Shown here: in pieces, positions 1-10,618 of the stretch
Layout of the letters: the number at the start of each line of letters is the position of its first letter
How positions within the stretch are numbered: position 1 is the stretch's first letter
Source of the DNA: Isochrysis galbana
Lineage: Eukaryota > Haptophyta > Isochrysidales > Isochrysidaceae
Assembly: GCA_018136815.1 (NCBI GenBank)
Contig: CM030936.1
Span: 888,831 to 952,830 of the forward strand
DNA: 64,000 bases
Direction of reading: 5' to 3'
Notes under the pieces: generated by a model
The model's database searches: none
Seen by the model: the letters and a program-made list of their open reading frames with translations, nothing else
What the model was told of the DNA's origin: nothing
Position numbers and translations under genes: made by a program

Positions 1-182
1 CCCGGTCGTAGCTAGCGGGAATGCTGCGCCTCGCTGCGGCGAACGTCGCAAAACGAGCACGCAACCGCAGCTCGGCGTCCAGTAGCATACCAAGAATGAA
101 CCTATAACGTGGGAGCACGCAAGGAGTCGGTGGTTTTGCAATGAGACGGTGCGTGAGTGCATTGTGGAATTCCGTGCGCACA
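1..182. other. downstream flank of NBAS, nothing recognised
   Basis: This is the sequence beyond the stop of the minus-strand NBAS gene. I see no gene, repeat or RNA here. It could hold the 3' untranslated region, but no clear poly(A) signal was found. Confidence 0.4.
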
Positions 183-3100
183 CTAGGGTCGGAGCCCAGG
201 GGCCGGGGCAGCGTCACACAGGAAGAGGGCGTCATGACGCCTCGCGGTCAGCCAGCGCATGATTACGGTTGTGAGCCGAACGCAAAGCTGGACTGGCTGA
301 AGAAGGAGCGCCGAGGTATGCTCTTTGATAGCGGAGCGCATCGTGCCCATCACGCTGCCGACGTCCACAGCCGCAGCATCTATTTCAGCGCTTGGTGCGG
401 ACGACATCGCATTCAAAGCCTCCCAAAGAATGGCCTCGACCCTCTCCATTCGCAGGATCCACTCGTTGAGCTCCTCTCCAAAGGCAGCCGATGCGGCCCC
501 TTGCAGCACAATCTCTGAAGAGGCCCGCGCTATTTCCAAGGATGCCAACGCAGCATCCGCATCAGGGCATGTCGATGAATGCGCGCTCGGTGTGCCGGCC
601 CCGGCGAGCGCCTCCTCTCTTGCGGCTGCAGCTTCTAGCGCAGCTAGAAGATCGGATTCATCCTCTACCACCGGTTCACGTTCAGCCAGGTTGCTGCCCT
701 TCTTCGGCTTGCTTTCCGCATGAGGTTGCGGACTGGCCGCCAAGTTCGTGCCCACCAGTTGTAGGGCGAGCTGAAATGCGGCCAAATCACTGCACCTTGC
801 AAGGGCGCGAATAGCCTGGCTTCTATCGGCCTCATTTGTCGCATAGGCAGCAACGTTGAGCTGCGGCAAGTGAGGTTGCAGTAGCTCGCTCTCCGCCAGA
901 CGAGCTTCGATCCTCTGTAGCTCCAGGAAATGATCGTGCGCTGCGCGCCACGGCGAAAAGGGGGTGGCTGTAGAGCTTGTCTCTACGTCAGACGAGTAGG
1001 CCAAGTTGGTCTTGCTGGGTTGAAGCTGCGCCTCTGCGTCCAAGAGCGCGGTGCATCGACTCACGACCGCAGCTAGCTTATTGGAGGGTGCCAAGCTAGT
1101 GCGACGAATGGATGCGGCCGGCTCATGTGCGGCAGCGGCAAGGGCCACGGCGTATGCACGCTGACCGAGCCTGCAAACGCGCCGCAGCGCCGCTGGAGCG
1201 GCAGCCGCTCCCGCTGCACTCACGGACGCGCTGAGTTGTGTGTGCAGCCTTGATATCTTTTCAGCAGACGGCCTATCACACGACAGAGCAAGGGCCAGCG
1301 CCGGGTCGCGTGATGCGGACACGGCAGGCGCCGTCTTCCCCCCTTGCGCGGTACCAGGTGCGGCAGCGGCAGCGCGTCGCCACCGCTCCATGGTGAGACT
1401 GAATGTATCGGCGGGGCAATGCGCAAGCACATGAGCTAGCAAAGCTGGGCGTGCCTCGACCAGGTCTATTGCTAATTGAGCTCGCTGGATTTGCATTTGA
1501 TCACCCTGCCCGTTGGCGGCACGCGTGCCCTCGCTGGCGTTGATGTCGACGTCGCAGAGCTGTTCGCACACTGTCCACGCTGGGCCAAAGCCTCGCGAGA
1601 CGAGGCCCGCCGCAAGACGGAGAGCGGTGATCGTGTCGGCGCGTGAAAGCGCATGCGCAGCAACGTTGGTGTGGAGTGCGTCCACTTCGGCCGCTTGCGG
1701 CCCGTTGCCGGACGCCACAGCGAGGGCCGCAGCGAGCGACTCAAGTTGTGGAAGGGCTGCCACAGGGTCAGCGACACTTGATGCGAGCGATAGCAGTAGT
1801 TCACGCCCCTCGGTGGCTAAATTGTACCTGCGCAACTGGAGCGGCACAAGAGGGGAGCCGAGAGCCGCAGCAAGCTGAGCGGCATCCACGAGTGCGAGCT
1901 CACGCGCTGCATCTGCTGAGAGCGGCGACGGGAGTACGCGGATGCAGCGCGAGGCCGCTTCGAGGGCGCTATCGGAGCCGTCGCTGGCGCCATCAAAATA
2001 TTCGCGTGCGGCAGAGAGAACGAGTGCCTCAGCTGCGGAAGTGGTGAGCGCAGGAGGCTCGGCCGACAGACCAGTAGAACGCAAGCTAGGAGAGCCCACC
2101 AACTCGGCTGCCGACGAGGCAGGCGAGAGACGCGGAGGCGTATGGCGCGACGAATGGCGACTGGAGACGTCACTGCTTCTAGCTGGCATCGGCTTGATGG
2201 CCTCTCGGAGCGCGTCGGCTGCGAGGCTGAAGTGACCGGCTAGGAGCAGCGCGTGGAGCCACTCGGTAAACGGAAGCGACGGTGGCGTAGCAGGGCATGC
2301 AAGCTCACGTAAAGCAAGCATGTCGTCGCGTGCGGCTAGCCACGCTGCGCCGCCATCACCTCCCCCGCTACCAACCCTCCGCGTGACCTTCGCGACACCT
2401 CGCGCTATTCGTCGCAGCAAGCCCTGGGCTCGTTTCGCTGAGAGACCCCGCGCTCCTCGACTGTCGCTAGCTTCGTGGAAAGCTACCATTGGGACAATCA
2501 AGTGCCAGCTCGCCAAGATACGCTCAGCGCGCAAATGACAGCCTAGCTCGTCAACTTGATCTAGCAAGACCGATATACGTTCGGCTCGCGCCCCTACGCC
2601 ATGCATACCGCCAGTCGCGGTGTCCAAGCCCTCCGACGCCAATTCCATCTCCTCCCGCACATCGTGCCGTCTCGGTAGCGATGCGTACATGGCAGTAAGA
2701 ATCTCTAGCGCCTCATCGTCACATCGCGTGCACAAATACGAGACGTCGACGGCAGTGCGCAGCATCACTTCTACCGGGACGAGCAGTCGCTCCTTCCGAG
2801 GTAGACTTAGGCGAGAGCAATACACAACCGCTGCCGCATGGAGGAGTGCACTCACGTTGCTTGAGCAAGATACGTCCTCCGCGTCCCCCGCGGTGGACGT
2901 GCAGCAAAGTTTCGACTCGCCGCCCGACAACATTGTAGGGACAGGATCCGTATAGGTCAAATTGCATGAAGCAGTCACCGCGCTAACCGACTCTGTACAA
3001 ATGGCACTCAGCCTTCGCAACATGTCGGACCTCAGTAGATCCACCGCATTGGCTTCGTGGCACAAGAAGGGCCAAACGCGCCGCCGTAGGAAGCTGCCAT

Positions 3101-6100
3101 AGGCTTCGAGCGTCTCGGGCGCATTGATGGAGCTGTCTTCCTTAACAGGTGCGAGTTGGACGCGCTGTAGTGCGCTCACCGCGTCTGTTGCTTCAGTGGC
3201 ACCTAAGTCAAGAAGCAAGGCCAATCTGCCTGGGGAACGCAGCCGCTCGAAGGAGGCGAGAGATGTTGGCGCGCCGAGCTCATACACAAGCGGATATAAC
3301 TGCCGCAGACGGCCGAGAAGCTGTGCAAAATCCATCGCCGCTGGCCCTCCTTGAAGGGAAAGACGCGGATCGTGCTCTTCAGGGTGCAGCTCGGTTTTGG
3401 CAACCCCTTCTAGTGGTATCCGTAGATCGAGATGCAAATCTGGTCCTTCGTCAAGCTCGTCCAATGTGCTCGCGCTCACCTCCACGCATCTCGAGCCGAT
3501 CTCTGCCAGTTCAAGCGCTCGATCGAGAAGACCACATCGGGCGTCTATCTGCCGCACACGCTCGCATAGCCAAGCGCAAGCCACCTCACGCCCATCGGCA
3601 CACAACATGTGTGCCTGATGGAAGTCCTCTACGGTTGCCGCGACACCATTAGCATGAAATGAGGTTGGTGCGAGATCCTCTTCGAATTCCTCTGCGGCAT
3701 CCTCAGCCGCGATTTCGACAGCTTGGGCGCTCAGCATGACCTCTACCGACGGTGACAGCGCCAAACCTGCGAGCCCCTCCTCGAACTGCTCGTCAATCTG
3801 CTCGTCCGAACCATCGGCCCCATCTTGCCTCTCAAGTTTCTTTTCGTGATTGTGAGCGGAAGTCATTACATCGTGAAGCGCTCGCGTGAGCAAAAGCTCG
3901 TATTCGACGGGGGGCGTCACCTCAGGGACTTCGGAAAGGACTCGTAGTACCCAACCGCATGCCGTTAGTGCCGACGACCCTATCCTAGCTTGCACACCCA
4001 TCCCGGTCGAATGCGACGTGCGAACACGCGCGTATGCACGGAAGAGAACAGCGAGTGCGGCGAATCTCTGCTCACGTGCAAATTGAGCGGCGGCAGCAGT
4101 CAACGACTTGTCACGGAAGGCCGCGTGCGCGACCGAGTCGAAGGTAGGTGCCTCCATTGCGCCCTGTGCCTCCGCCTCCGCCTCGGCCATGGCCAGCCAT
4201 ACTCGTAGGCGCTTGCGATAGCGCAGCAGCCGGTATCGGAAGGCGTGGAGCTCATTAGGTTGCAGCTCCGACATGGACCCTGCCGTCACCACCCCCTTCG
4301 TCTCAGAGTCTTTCGAGCTCCTTTGCCTTGCGTCGAGAGCTACCTGCTCATCGGTGCTCTCTGCGGCGGCGCCGCTCAAGGCGTCGTCGCACCTTCGTAT
4401 CCCGTGGCTGAGTAACGCAAAAAGCGCATCCGTATCGTCCGACAGCCGCGAGCAGCATTCATTCAATACCCACTTCAATTGAGTCACCCGAGCGAGATAG
4501 TCAGCTACTGCAATGGAGGAGACCGGCCCATCGCGCCACTGTGCCTGACGCACAGGGTCGGCGCTGAAACCGTAGTGCCGCGCCCATGTGAGTGCATCCC
4601 CGTACTCCTTTAGGCCCACCTTGCGCTCAAACATGGCCTCGGGCGTGGTACGTCGTAGCGAGTATAGCCACCACGACTCAATGCGACGTCGCACGCCCGC
4701 CGTTGACTTCCTGTCCATATATGCGCTGGCGTCGCTCACAGCATCCCCCCCCCCCTCCCATGAGCCGCCGCGGCATCAGCACTTAGTGCTAAGGCGCCAC
4801 TGCCATCCATTGAAGGTGGGAGCCTGGCGGCTTCAAATGTCTCGCGCGTAAGGACAAAGAAGGACGTTGGGTTGCCCTTCGCTTCTGATAGCAGAGGCAT
4901 TGGAGCAAATGACTCTGGCCGATCTCCTAGCATCTCACGGAGGCCGGGGAGTGCTGCGACCGAGACGGAGCCCGAGCGACGAGGCAGCAACAGCGCGCCT
5001 TTGCCCCACCACGAGACGGAGATCCACTCATCGTCACTCCCAATCGGTCCGCCGTCGTAGACCAGGGGCGGCTCCGGTGTACGCTGCGATACACCAACTG
5101 CAGTGGCGGCTGCGGCCACGGGCGCTCGTGCGGCAGGGTGCAGGGTTGAGAGATTCCAAACAGATAATTGTCCAGAAAGAGTGAGTACTGCGAGATGAGA
5201 TCCGTTGGAAGTAAGGGCGAGACAGTGAGGCACATCTACGCCACTCGCGATTGCGCGCGCACGGCGAAGAGCTCGCACGGGCGCTGTTAGCCAAGTGGAC
5301 CACTTGGCGCCGCCGCTATGCGCTAGCGCTGCGGCTGGATCGCTTGTTGACGTAAATAACAAGCAAGCATACGGCGGCTCGTCATGGATGGACCAAATCG
5401 ACAAAGAGGGAAGCAAACCCGAGCCGGCAGCGCCACCACGAGCATCCGAGGCGATTGCTTTCGCTTGTACAAGCGCAGCCGCCTTCGAAGGAGGCGCGCC
5501 GCCCCCACCAACGACTAACAGACCTACACTGCGGCAGCCAACGCTAGAGGTCGCCTCGTCATCGCCCCCAAGAGGACAGTAGGCAAGTGACGTAACAAAG
5601 CCGTGAAAGGCAGGGACCAAGCTCAGTGATGGTGCCGCGGCTTTTTCGGGCCGCGCACCATGCACTGCTACTGCGGCAGCCAGCGGGATGTTAATGCGAT
5701 GGAGTGTGCCGCCCGAGGATAGCAGGAGTAGCTGCATATACTCGCCGCGTTGTGTGGAAGCCTCACGCCAGGCAAGGCCAAGCAAAGGCGGCGAGGCCGG
5801 CGGCGGGGGCGCGAGCAACTCCTCCAATGACGAACCAATCCCTAGCGCGGCAGCAGCGTCCGCAACCTTGGCGTTATCGCTCGGCAAGGGCGGATACTGG
5901 GGTGCATCAGGATTGGGGTCTACGCCCCACCATGAGTGCGGTAGTCGATGGAGTATCCGAAGACGAGCATCGAACACGTGCACCGTCCCGTCGGCGGCGG
6001 CCGCCGCCAGAAGTGTACCGTCGCGGCTCCACGCCAAGATGCGTCGGAAGCAGAGAGTGCAGGTCTCATCGGCGCAACGCCACAATGCGATGGGCGAGGT

Positions 6101-6640
6101 GAAGCCATCTCGAGCTGAGAGAAGCACCAGCTGGCGCGACTGCCAAATGGCGAGTAGATTGCCTGTGGGCGCGAGTGCGAGCCTCCAATGCGGCAGATTT
6201 CGTAGCAGTGCCTCCTGCGCGAAGGGCAAGCCTCGCTCCCACGCGGCCCACCGTGGAAGCGAGGGTGGCGCCCGTTCGGCCGGCCATGCAAGCGCTTGCT
6301 GGCCGAGTGCGAGAGCGAGCGAAAGGGCACTTGAGTCTAGGGCGGCCTGCACGGCAACGCGCGCCCATTGCTGCACCGCCGCTGCCTCGAGTCGCCGTGA
6401 CGCCCCCCCAGAGGTCCCAGCTGCTGGTGCCGGCGCCCCATCCTCTCCGCTGTCGCCCCCTGCCGCCGGTGAAGGCAGCGATTCCCCCTTGCTGAGCTCT
6501 CGGACAGTGGCCCAGCTGTCGTGCTCACCCACACGCAGGCGGTGCGCAGGCTGCTCCAGCTGCTCATACCGCCAGCCGTGGCCGTGCAACACCAGCTCGT
6601 AGAGCAGCGAGGAATCCTCCCCACTGCTCGGCGACGCCAT
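183..6640 (-). CDS. NBAS: NBAS/Sec39 tethering-complex subunit, split by one frame slip
   Basis: Two overlapping minus-strand frames, 6640-4736 (634 residues) and 4739-183 (1518 residues), together match NBAS in order and size: about 2150 residues against roughly 2370 in human. Known role of the family: NBAS forms the NRZ complex with RINT1 and ZW10, which tethers COPI vesicles at the ER. The first part carries the N-terminal beta-propeller region: residues ~155-225 include LAIWQSRQLVLLSARDG and GTLLAAAAADGTVHVFDARL. The second part opens with the conserved stretch IESWWLYSLRRTTPEAMF, then EYGDALTWARHYG and WVLNECCSRL, typical of NBAS before its long Sec39-like helical region. The frame changes at an 11-base C run, 4745-4755. 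A run of 12 would give one continuous frame, so a sequencing slip is the simplest reading; a true frameshift allele is the alternative. No intron is needed. Start: ATG at 6640, followed by MASPSSGEDSSLLYELVLHG. Confidence 0.88.
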
Positions 6641-6870
6641 GTTGCAGCCCCTGAGAGGGAGCAGGAATGACGCAAGAACCAGAAGAGCGTGGGGGGTAGC
6701 GGGAGAAAGTAAGCGGAGAGGGCCAGGTGGAGCAAGAGGGGGAGAGGAAGAGGGAGAGGGAGGGAGAGAGAAGGGCCGCGCGCGCGAGCGTGAGCGAGAG
6801 AGCGCGCGAGGAGAAAGTACATAGTTAGTGCTAGACCACTTTAGACTTTAGGCAGGTTAGAAGCTATACC
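6641..6870 (-). promoter_or_regulatory. NBAS upstream region with purine/pyrimidine-asymmetric tract
   Basis: The stretch just upstream of the NBAS start is almost pure GA on the plus strand at 6720-6815, so it is CT-rich in the direction of NBAS transcription. Similar CT-rich tracts lie just upstream of several other genes here. I infer a 5' UTR or initiator-proximal tract. No TATA box was recognised. Confidence 0.35.
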
Positions 6871-7255
6871 ATAGCGTGTGGGTCGTAGGACATGTTGACA
6901 TGTTGTTAGCTAGCATTCCTAGCCTACATGTGAAACACAGGAACAGTGTTTTTTTTCGGAGGCCCAAAACATATGTTTTTCGCTGTTTTATTTCGGGCGG
7001 CCCCCCTACCCCGCACATCTGTTTTTTACACTGTTTTATTTCGACGGCAACAAACATACTGTTTTTGCTGTTTTTTTTTCTAAGTTTGGCTGTGTTTCAC
7101 ATGTAGGATTCCTAGCCACATACACATACACCGGACTAGCCCTGCGCCAACCGCGCACACCCCCATCGCGGGTTAGGGGCTCCGTTGCCGTCGAAAGGCT
7201 ACGGTCCCTCAGTACTAAGGTTACAATAACACAACAATAAAACTCTAACGCTAAC
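6870..7255 (+). repeat. repeat family E, copy 1 (interrupted by a miniature element)
   Basis: Outside 6923-7115, this sequence matches 15455-15610, including GCTAGCATTCCTAGCCACA, CCATGCGCCAACCGCGC-like, GGGGCTCCGTTGCCGTCGAA and CACAACAATAAAACTCT. Weaker copies are at 11975-12074 (+) and 29395-29505 (-). The family has no recognised coding content. It may be the end of a DNA transposon, but I could not define its termini. Confidence 0.7.
6923..7107. mobile_element. miniature inverted-repeat element, family A (hAT-like)
   Basis: This is a 185-bp non-coding element with terminal inverted repeats CCTACATGTGAAACACAG and CTGTGTTTCACATGTAGG. It is flanked by an 8-bp direct duplication ATTCCTAG (6915-6922 and 7108-7115). 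The pre-insertion site exists as GCTAGCATTCCTAGCCACATAC near 15470, in another copy of repeat family E. An 8-bp duplication is typical of hAT transposons, and a hAT dimerisation-domain relic lies at 14120. The inside is rich in T runs and repeated CTGTTTTATTTCG-like segments. A truncated relative is at 62793. Confidence 0.88.
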
Positions 7256-7261
7256 GCTAGC

Positions 7262-7432
7262 ACGCTAGCTAGCCCTAGCCCTAGCCCTAGCCCGGTCAAT
7301 TCCTCTTTTTAACCACTATTTTCCACCTCCCCTGGGTGTCCAAGGATTCCGCAGGGTCCCCCCCTACCTGCCCCGCCAGTCGCCTCCCCCCTCCGAACAA
7401 CCCCCTCCCGCCCCACGAAAAGGCAGCAATGG
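7262..7432 (+). repeat. repeat family D, copy 1
   Basis: The segment with TTTTAACCACTATTT, CCACCTCCCCTGGGTGTCC and AAGGATTCC is nearly identical to 24828-24970. Both begin near TAGCCCGGTCA and end near CCCACGAA followed by GGCA and ATGGC. No coding frame is recognised in common. It is preceded here by a short run of CCCTAG units at 7270-7290. Confidence 0.7.
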
Positions 7433-7439
7433 CAGACCA

Positions 7440-7570
7440 AAAGCGTTCAATTATCCCCATCCCTGCCAACACCTTTCATTGTCACCTGGAGGTCACTTGA
7501 CTCAACTTGACACTTCACATGTTGAAACACGCACGTAGTCCGACTCCATTCACTCGATTTGGGGCAGGGT
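7440..7570 (+). repeat. repeat family C, copy 1
   Basis: Shares GTTCAAT, CACCTTTC.TTGTCA, GACTCAACTTGACACTTCAC and CACTCGATTTGGGGCAGG with 59950-60050. This copy carries about 25 extra bases between the last two blocks. The function is unknown. Palindromic GATATC segments follow at 7570-7606. Confidence 0.65.
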
Positions 7571-7754
7571 CGATATCTCGTTGAAATCACGATATCTCAT
7601 GATATCCCATAGAAGATTGGCTACGCTGTACGAGCAGCGAGCCCCTCCACTACTCCCCCTCCGGAAGCCTAGATCACCGAGGGAGTCCATCCCTGGTGAA
7701 TCCAGCAGCAGAGGCATGTTGGTTTCCCTCCCCAAAAAATTGATCGACTTCCTT

Positions 7755-7985
7755 TGAAAGCGATCTGGTGCGCAACCACCCAACGCGCGCACGTCCCCCC
7801 AAGACCACGACTCACCTTTGACTGCACCCTCGGATACCCAGGTGAAGGACCCATCCGCATGGCGACCTACAACATAATCGGAACTAAAGGCAATAACAGC
7901 TTGACCCCCAGTGCGGAGCTCGTATCCCTGGCAGAGAAACTAGGGATCGAACACCAAATAGCGAGAGAGACCACAAGGTAATCGT
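7755..7985 (+). pseudogene. LINE ORF C-terminal fragment
   Basis: The plus-strand frame ending near 7982 reads TYNIIGTKGNNSLTPSAEL then SLAEKLGIEH. It aligns with the C-terminal tails at 10319-10513 (LRPIFTTDKDDNLIPSMEIL) and 63196 (APIFTINDKGTLVLGTNL). These tails follow a conserved block found in LINE debris across the window. This is a 5'-truncated copy. The sequence after the stop keeps GGTAGCGCACCAGGG, a landmark of the LINE 3' UTR, before the SINE-like copy begins. Confidence 0.55.
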
Positions 7986-8128
7986 GAGAACGGCGAAGAG
8001 CACGCCGAGACACCACATTCGGGGCAGCCACAGCACGCGAGGCCTGAACTAACCAAAGACATGAACCCAAAAGGCCTGCCCGGACCCCGAAACCGAAGCC
8101 GGGCCCTTGGTAGCGCACCAGGGCCGCA

Positions 8129-8292
8129 CCCCCGACACCAAAGACAAAGGAACGAGGGGGGGAAGGCGAGGGGGCGGAGAGAAGGGAGTTAAGGGCGTTG
8201 GCGGCAGTGCAGCGGCAAGAGTACGCGCTGTCTAGTAGTAGGTGTGTAGCCCAGAAACTTCAGATCTTTTTTTCTTTTTTTCTTTTTTTTTT
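8129..8292 (+). mobile_element. SINE-like element, copy 1 (T-tailed)
   Basis: A short element starting CCCCCGACACCAAAGACAAA and ending TAGCCCAGAAACTTCAGATC plus an interrupted T run. The same two ends occur in reverse at 40121-40306 and 48719-48867. The middle varies in length. No pol III A or B box could be identified with confidence, so the SINE label rests on size, fixed 5' end, tail and the duplication seen at the third copy. Confidence 0.65.
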
Positions 8293-8299
8293 CGCTCTA

Positions 8300-8738
8300 C
8301 GCCTCTTAAACTTTGGCCCGGACTTCCAGCACTTAGCGAAGGCTCTCACCAGCGACGCAGCGAAACCTATACGGACGATAAAGATCAACGGGGCCCCTAA
8401 CAAACACCGCACCCCGCACCCCCCACGACCCCACGTCGCAGGCTCGATGCTCGGTACGCAACACAAATCCACACCCACACTTCACGTGACAACACCCACA
8501 AGAAACACAAGGGAAACCGACTGTCCGATGGAGCGAGAGAGGGTCGAGAAATCGACCATCGGAGATCGGTACACGCCGCCTGCCACTGGAAACCCCGAAC
8601 ACTGAGCCCCTAAGTAGAGCACGAGGGGACGAGCCGCAAGGCGAGTGAGAGGGAGAGATAAGGGACGCGGGCGCGGCTGTCAGGGAAAGGTTGCGGAGTC
8701 GCGCGCGCGGCGTGAATATTAAGAAGTTTTTTTTTCCT
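8300..8738 (+). mobile_element. LINE 3' end with TTAAGAAG and T tail
   Basis: The LINE 3' untranslated landmarks are present: CCGATGG, GCACGAGGG, CGAGCCGCAAGGC, GGGCGCGGCT, GCGCGCGCGGCG and ATATTAAGAAG followed by nine T (8730-8738). It is diverged relative to the copies at 12522, 40545, 60855 and 62873. The frame LNFGPDFQHLAKAL near 8310 may be the end of its ORF. The copy is 5'-truncated. Confidence 0.7.
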
Positions 8739-8769
8739 CTGTTCCCGGGGACCCTCGGGATGAACCCCC

Positions 8770-8934
8770 CCCCCAAATAAAAATGTGTCATGTTGAAGTG
8801 CCGTTTGGTGTTTCGTGACTTGGGATTTTAGGATGGACGAAATATGTTCGAGGTCCTTCTTTGCAGTGTCCGTGGTGGTGTTGAGATTGCGTGCAAGTGC
8901 GCGTATAAATGCCACATTGCTCATGTTGCATGGC
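8770..8934 (-). CDS. unidentified small ORF in an AT-rich island
   Basis: A minus-strand frame from ATG 8934: MSNVAFIRALARNLNTTT then a lysine- and leucine-containing amphipathic stretch. It loses its identity near 8765, where the LINE tail begins on the other side. Base composition is AT-richer than the surroundings. No family was recognised. It may be co-linear with the next ORF (8960-9617) as part of one foreign fragment, possibly a virus-like fossil; that origin is only a guess from composition. Confidence 0.3.
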
Positions 8935-8959
8935 ACAAGCGACAGTCCACGGGACGTGC

Positions 8960-9617
8960 TCATACTGCATAATCAGATCCGGGGGTGGGATTGGGTTGTT
9001 TGATCCGTTCTAATTGTTTATGAAGAAGCTCATCAGTGATGTGAGATTCTGATCCGGGGTTGGGATTTGGTTGTTTGAGTCGTTCGAATCTGGATTTAAG
9101 AAGCTCATCAGTGACTTCGAGTCCAATTCGGGGAGCGTCGTTGGTGGGGACAATTCGGACGGGTCTTTTATCTGTTTTTGAAGTTAATGTGGCCTTATTA
9201 GGCGTTTTAGTTGTATTATTGGGAATATGTGGAACACTATTGTTGGGTTTATGTCTTGGTACCGTTAGCAACTTGTCTTCTTTAGCTATCCTCCTGAGAT
9301 AAAGTATAAGAGACATTTGTTTGTCTTTTAATTTTAATCCACCCTTGAAGAAGAGGGTTTTTTTCTGAATTAATAAGTCTTTCAAAGGCATTTCACCTGT
9401 GTAAAGAGCCATATATACGTCAAACTGTTTCGTGGTATAAGCAGGAGCTTTTGGGTCAGATACATACGTCTGAAGTACAGGTGTATAGATTTTACGGAGT
9501 TCGTTAAAAGTATTTTTATAATCATCACTGATCGCAAAATTGTGATCGTTCCTGGTTTGAATGTGACAGAGAGGAAACCCTTGTTGTGGATGACGAACTT
9601 GACTACAACCAGTTCGG
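8960..9617 (-). CDS. unidentified ORF with a duplicated C-terminal motif, AT-rich island
   Basis: This minus-strand frame is open from about 9617 to 8960. An ATG at 9412 begins MALYTGEMPLKDLLIQKK, but the frame is open upstream too (FAISDDYKNTFNELRKIYTP). The C-terminus holds two copies of a ~22-residue unit: VTDELLKSRFERLKQPNPNP and ITDELLHKQLERIKQPNPTP. The product is lysine- and asparagine-rich and the DNA far AT-richer than neighbouring genes. I recognise no family. It may be a fossil of a virus-like element or another recent arrival. The evidence for this is composition only. Confidence 0.4.
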
Positions 9618-9953
9618 AGAGCAAGGCGCTATACGCCTCGAAGGAGGGCTTGGACATTCTTCATCAGTGTCTACACTTTTTCTTGTATGGTTTGCTTGTG
9701 GCTTCCCGTTTTTTGGTCCACTACAAGTATATACGCGAAACGTAACACTATGGATGTAGTGCCATTATATTTTGAGTCATTCTGCATTGTGACGTCCTTT
9801 CTCATATTGATGATTGGAATAATGATGCGCGATCTACCGGTAAGCTTGATCGGGATAGTGTCACTTCTCCATAGGACCCAGCGTACATTATTCTGTAACA
9901 GTGCGTTGTTATGGGTGGATGTGACAGTAGCCTTGGGAGTCGGTCTCTATCTG

Positions 9954-10198
9954 CTATTTTGGCTCAAGCTCGACATTCGCGTGTCTGCAGTGCTCTTCGT
10001 ATTGAGCTGGGCCACATGGTTTTCGGGTGCCCATACAATCTCCTACATTGTGCACATGATGGCGCACGTAGCAATCGTCGTCACACTCTGGTGTGCTCTC
10101 CTCCATGTGCTCGCAGAACCTGAAGGCTGGGCTGCGGACCTCCTCGTAGGTGCGGTGACCGAGTCGCTTGGCGATGAAGACAAAGTACTGGCCCATGG
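9954..10198 (-). pseudogene. MGQYF-type protein fragment
   Basis: The minus-strand frame begins MGQYFVFIAKRLGHRTYEEV. The MGQY(F/Y) start is characteristic of an uncharacterised protein family that continues to a VGDY or AGDY motif; the fragment at 20350-20715 has exactly that second half (LMLVGDYSDEY). The reading here ends after about 81 residues, before such a motif. The plus-strand ORF over the same bases looks hydrophobic, but it is the codon-by-codon antisense of this hydrophilic reading. Assignment is from memory of the family and is tentative. Confidence 0.3.
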
Positions 10199-10318
10199 CG
10201 TAGGAGCGAGGCTTGTGGAGGAGGGAAGAGGAGAGTGAAGCGGGTGGTTGATGTCCCACAATTGACGGAACGACACCTTCCCTGTGCGCGTCGTTTCGTC
10301 GTTTGCGGTTCGTTCGGT

Positions 10319-10513
10319 CTATATGTCCTTTGCTTCTGTCGATGTGGTTCGCACAAGGTGTTCCACTCCGAGATCCTTGGCTAGGCTTAAAATTTCCATG
10401 CTTGGTATCAGGTTGTCGTCTTTGTCTGTCGTGAAGATCGGCCTTAGGTCGTTCATGTCTATCCTTTTTTTCCGGCGGCAGCGGAGGAGGGCGGAGCGGC
10501 GCGCGCTCCGCAT
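10319..10513 (-). pseudogene. LINE ORF C-terminal fragment
   Basis: The minus-strand peptide LRPIFTTDKDDNLIPSMEIL followed by SLAKDLGVEHLV matches the LINE tails at 7870 and 63200. No reverse-transcriptase core is attached. The family's 3' hairpin and T tail are not found downstream in this orientation, so the piece is truncated at both ends. Confidence 0.5.
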
Positions 10514-10519
10514 GACCCT

Positions 10520-10618
10520 ATCAGTTTACTGATAGTTGAGGGAGAGGAAGGGAAAAGGGCGTGGCTACGGAAGCGAACCCCAGTGCCACCCATGAGGCGA
10601 GAATATTAAAAGGGTTTT
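10520..10618 (+). mobile_element. diverged LINE 3' end
   Basis: Contains GGGCGTGGCTACGGAAGCG, then GAGGCGAGAATATTAAAAGG and a short T run. These are recognisable landmarks of the LINE 3' terminus, but the hairpin stem is lost. It lies back to back with the opposite-strand LINE fragment at 10319. Confidence 0.45.

Noticed and set aside
4736-4739. Two adjacent genes overlapping by four bases, as in an operon
   Set aside because: Both frames match successive parts of one eukaryotic protein, NBAS, and the overlap falls at a C homopolymer.
7262-7292. CCCTAG units resembling a telomere repeat
   Set aside because: Only about four units, not TTAGGG, and inside an interspersed repeat.
9687-10238. 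Plus-strand ORF with four apparent membrane helices
   Set aside because: It is in exact antisense codon register to the hydrophilic MGQYF-type frame on the minus strand; hydrophobic codons are the complements of hydrophilic ones, so the helices are probably an artefact.
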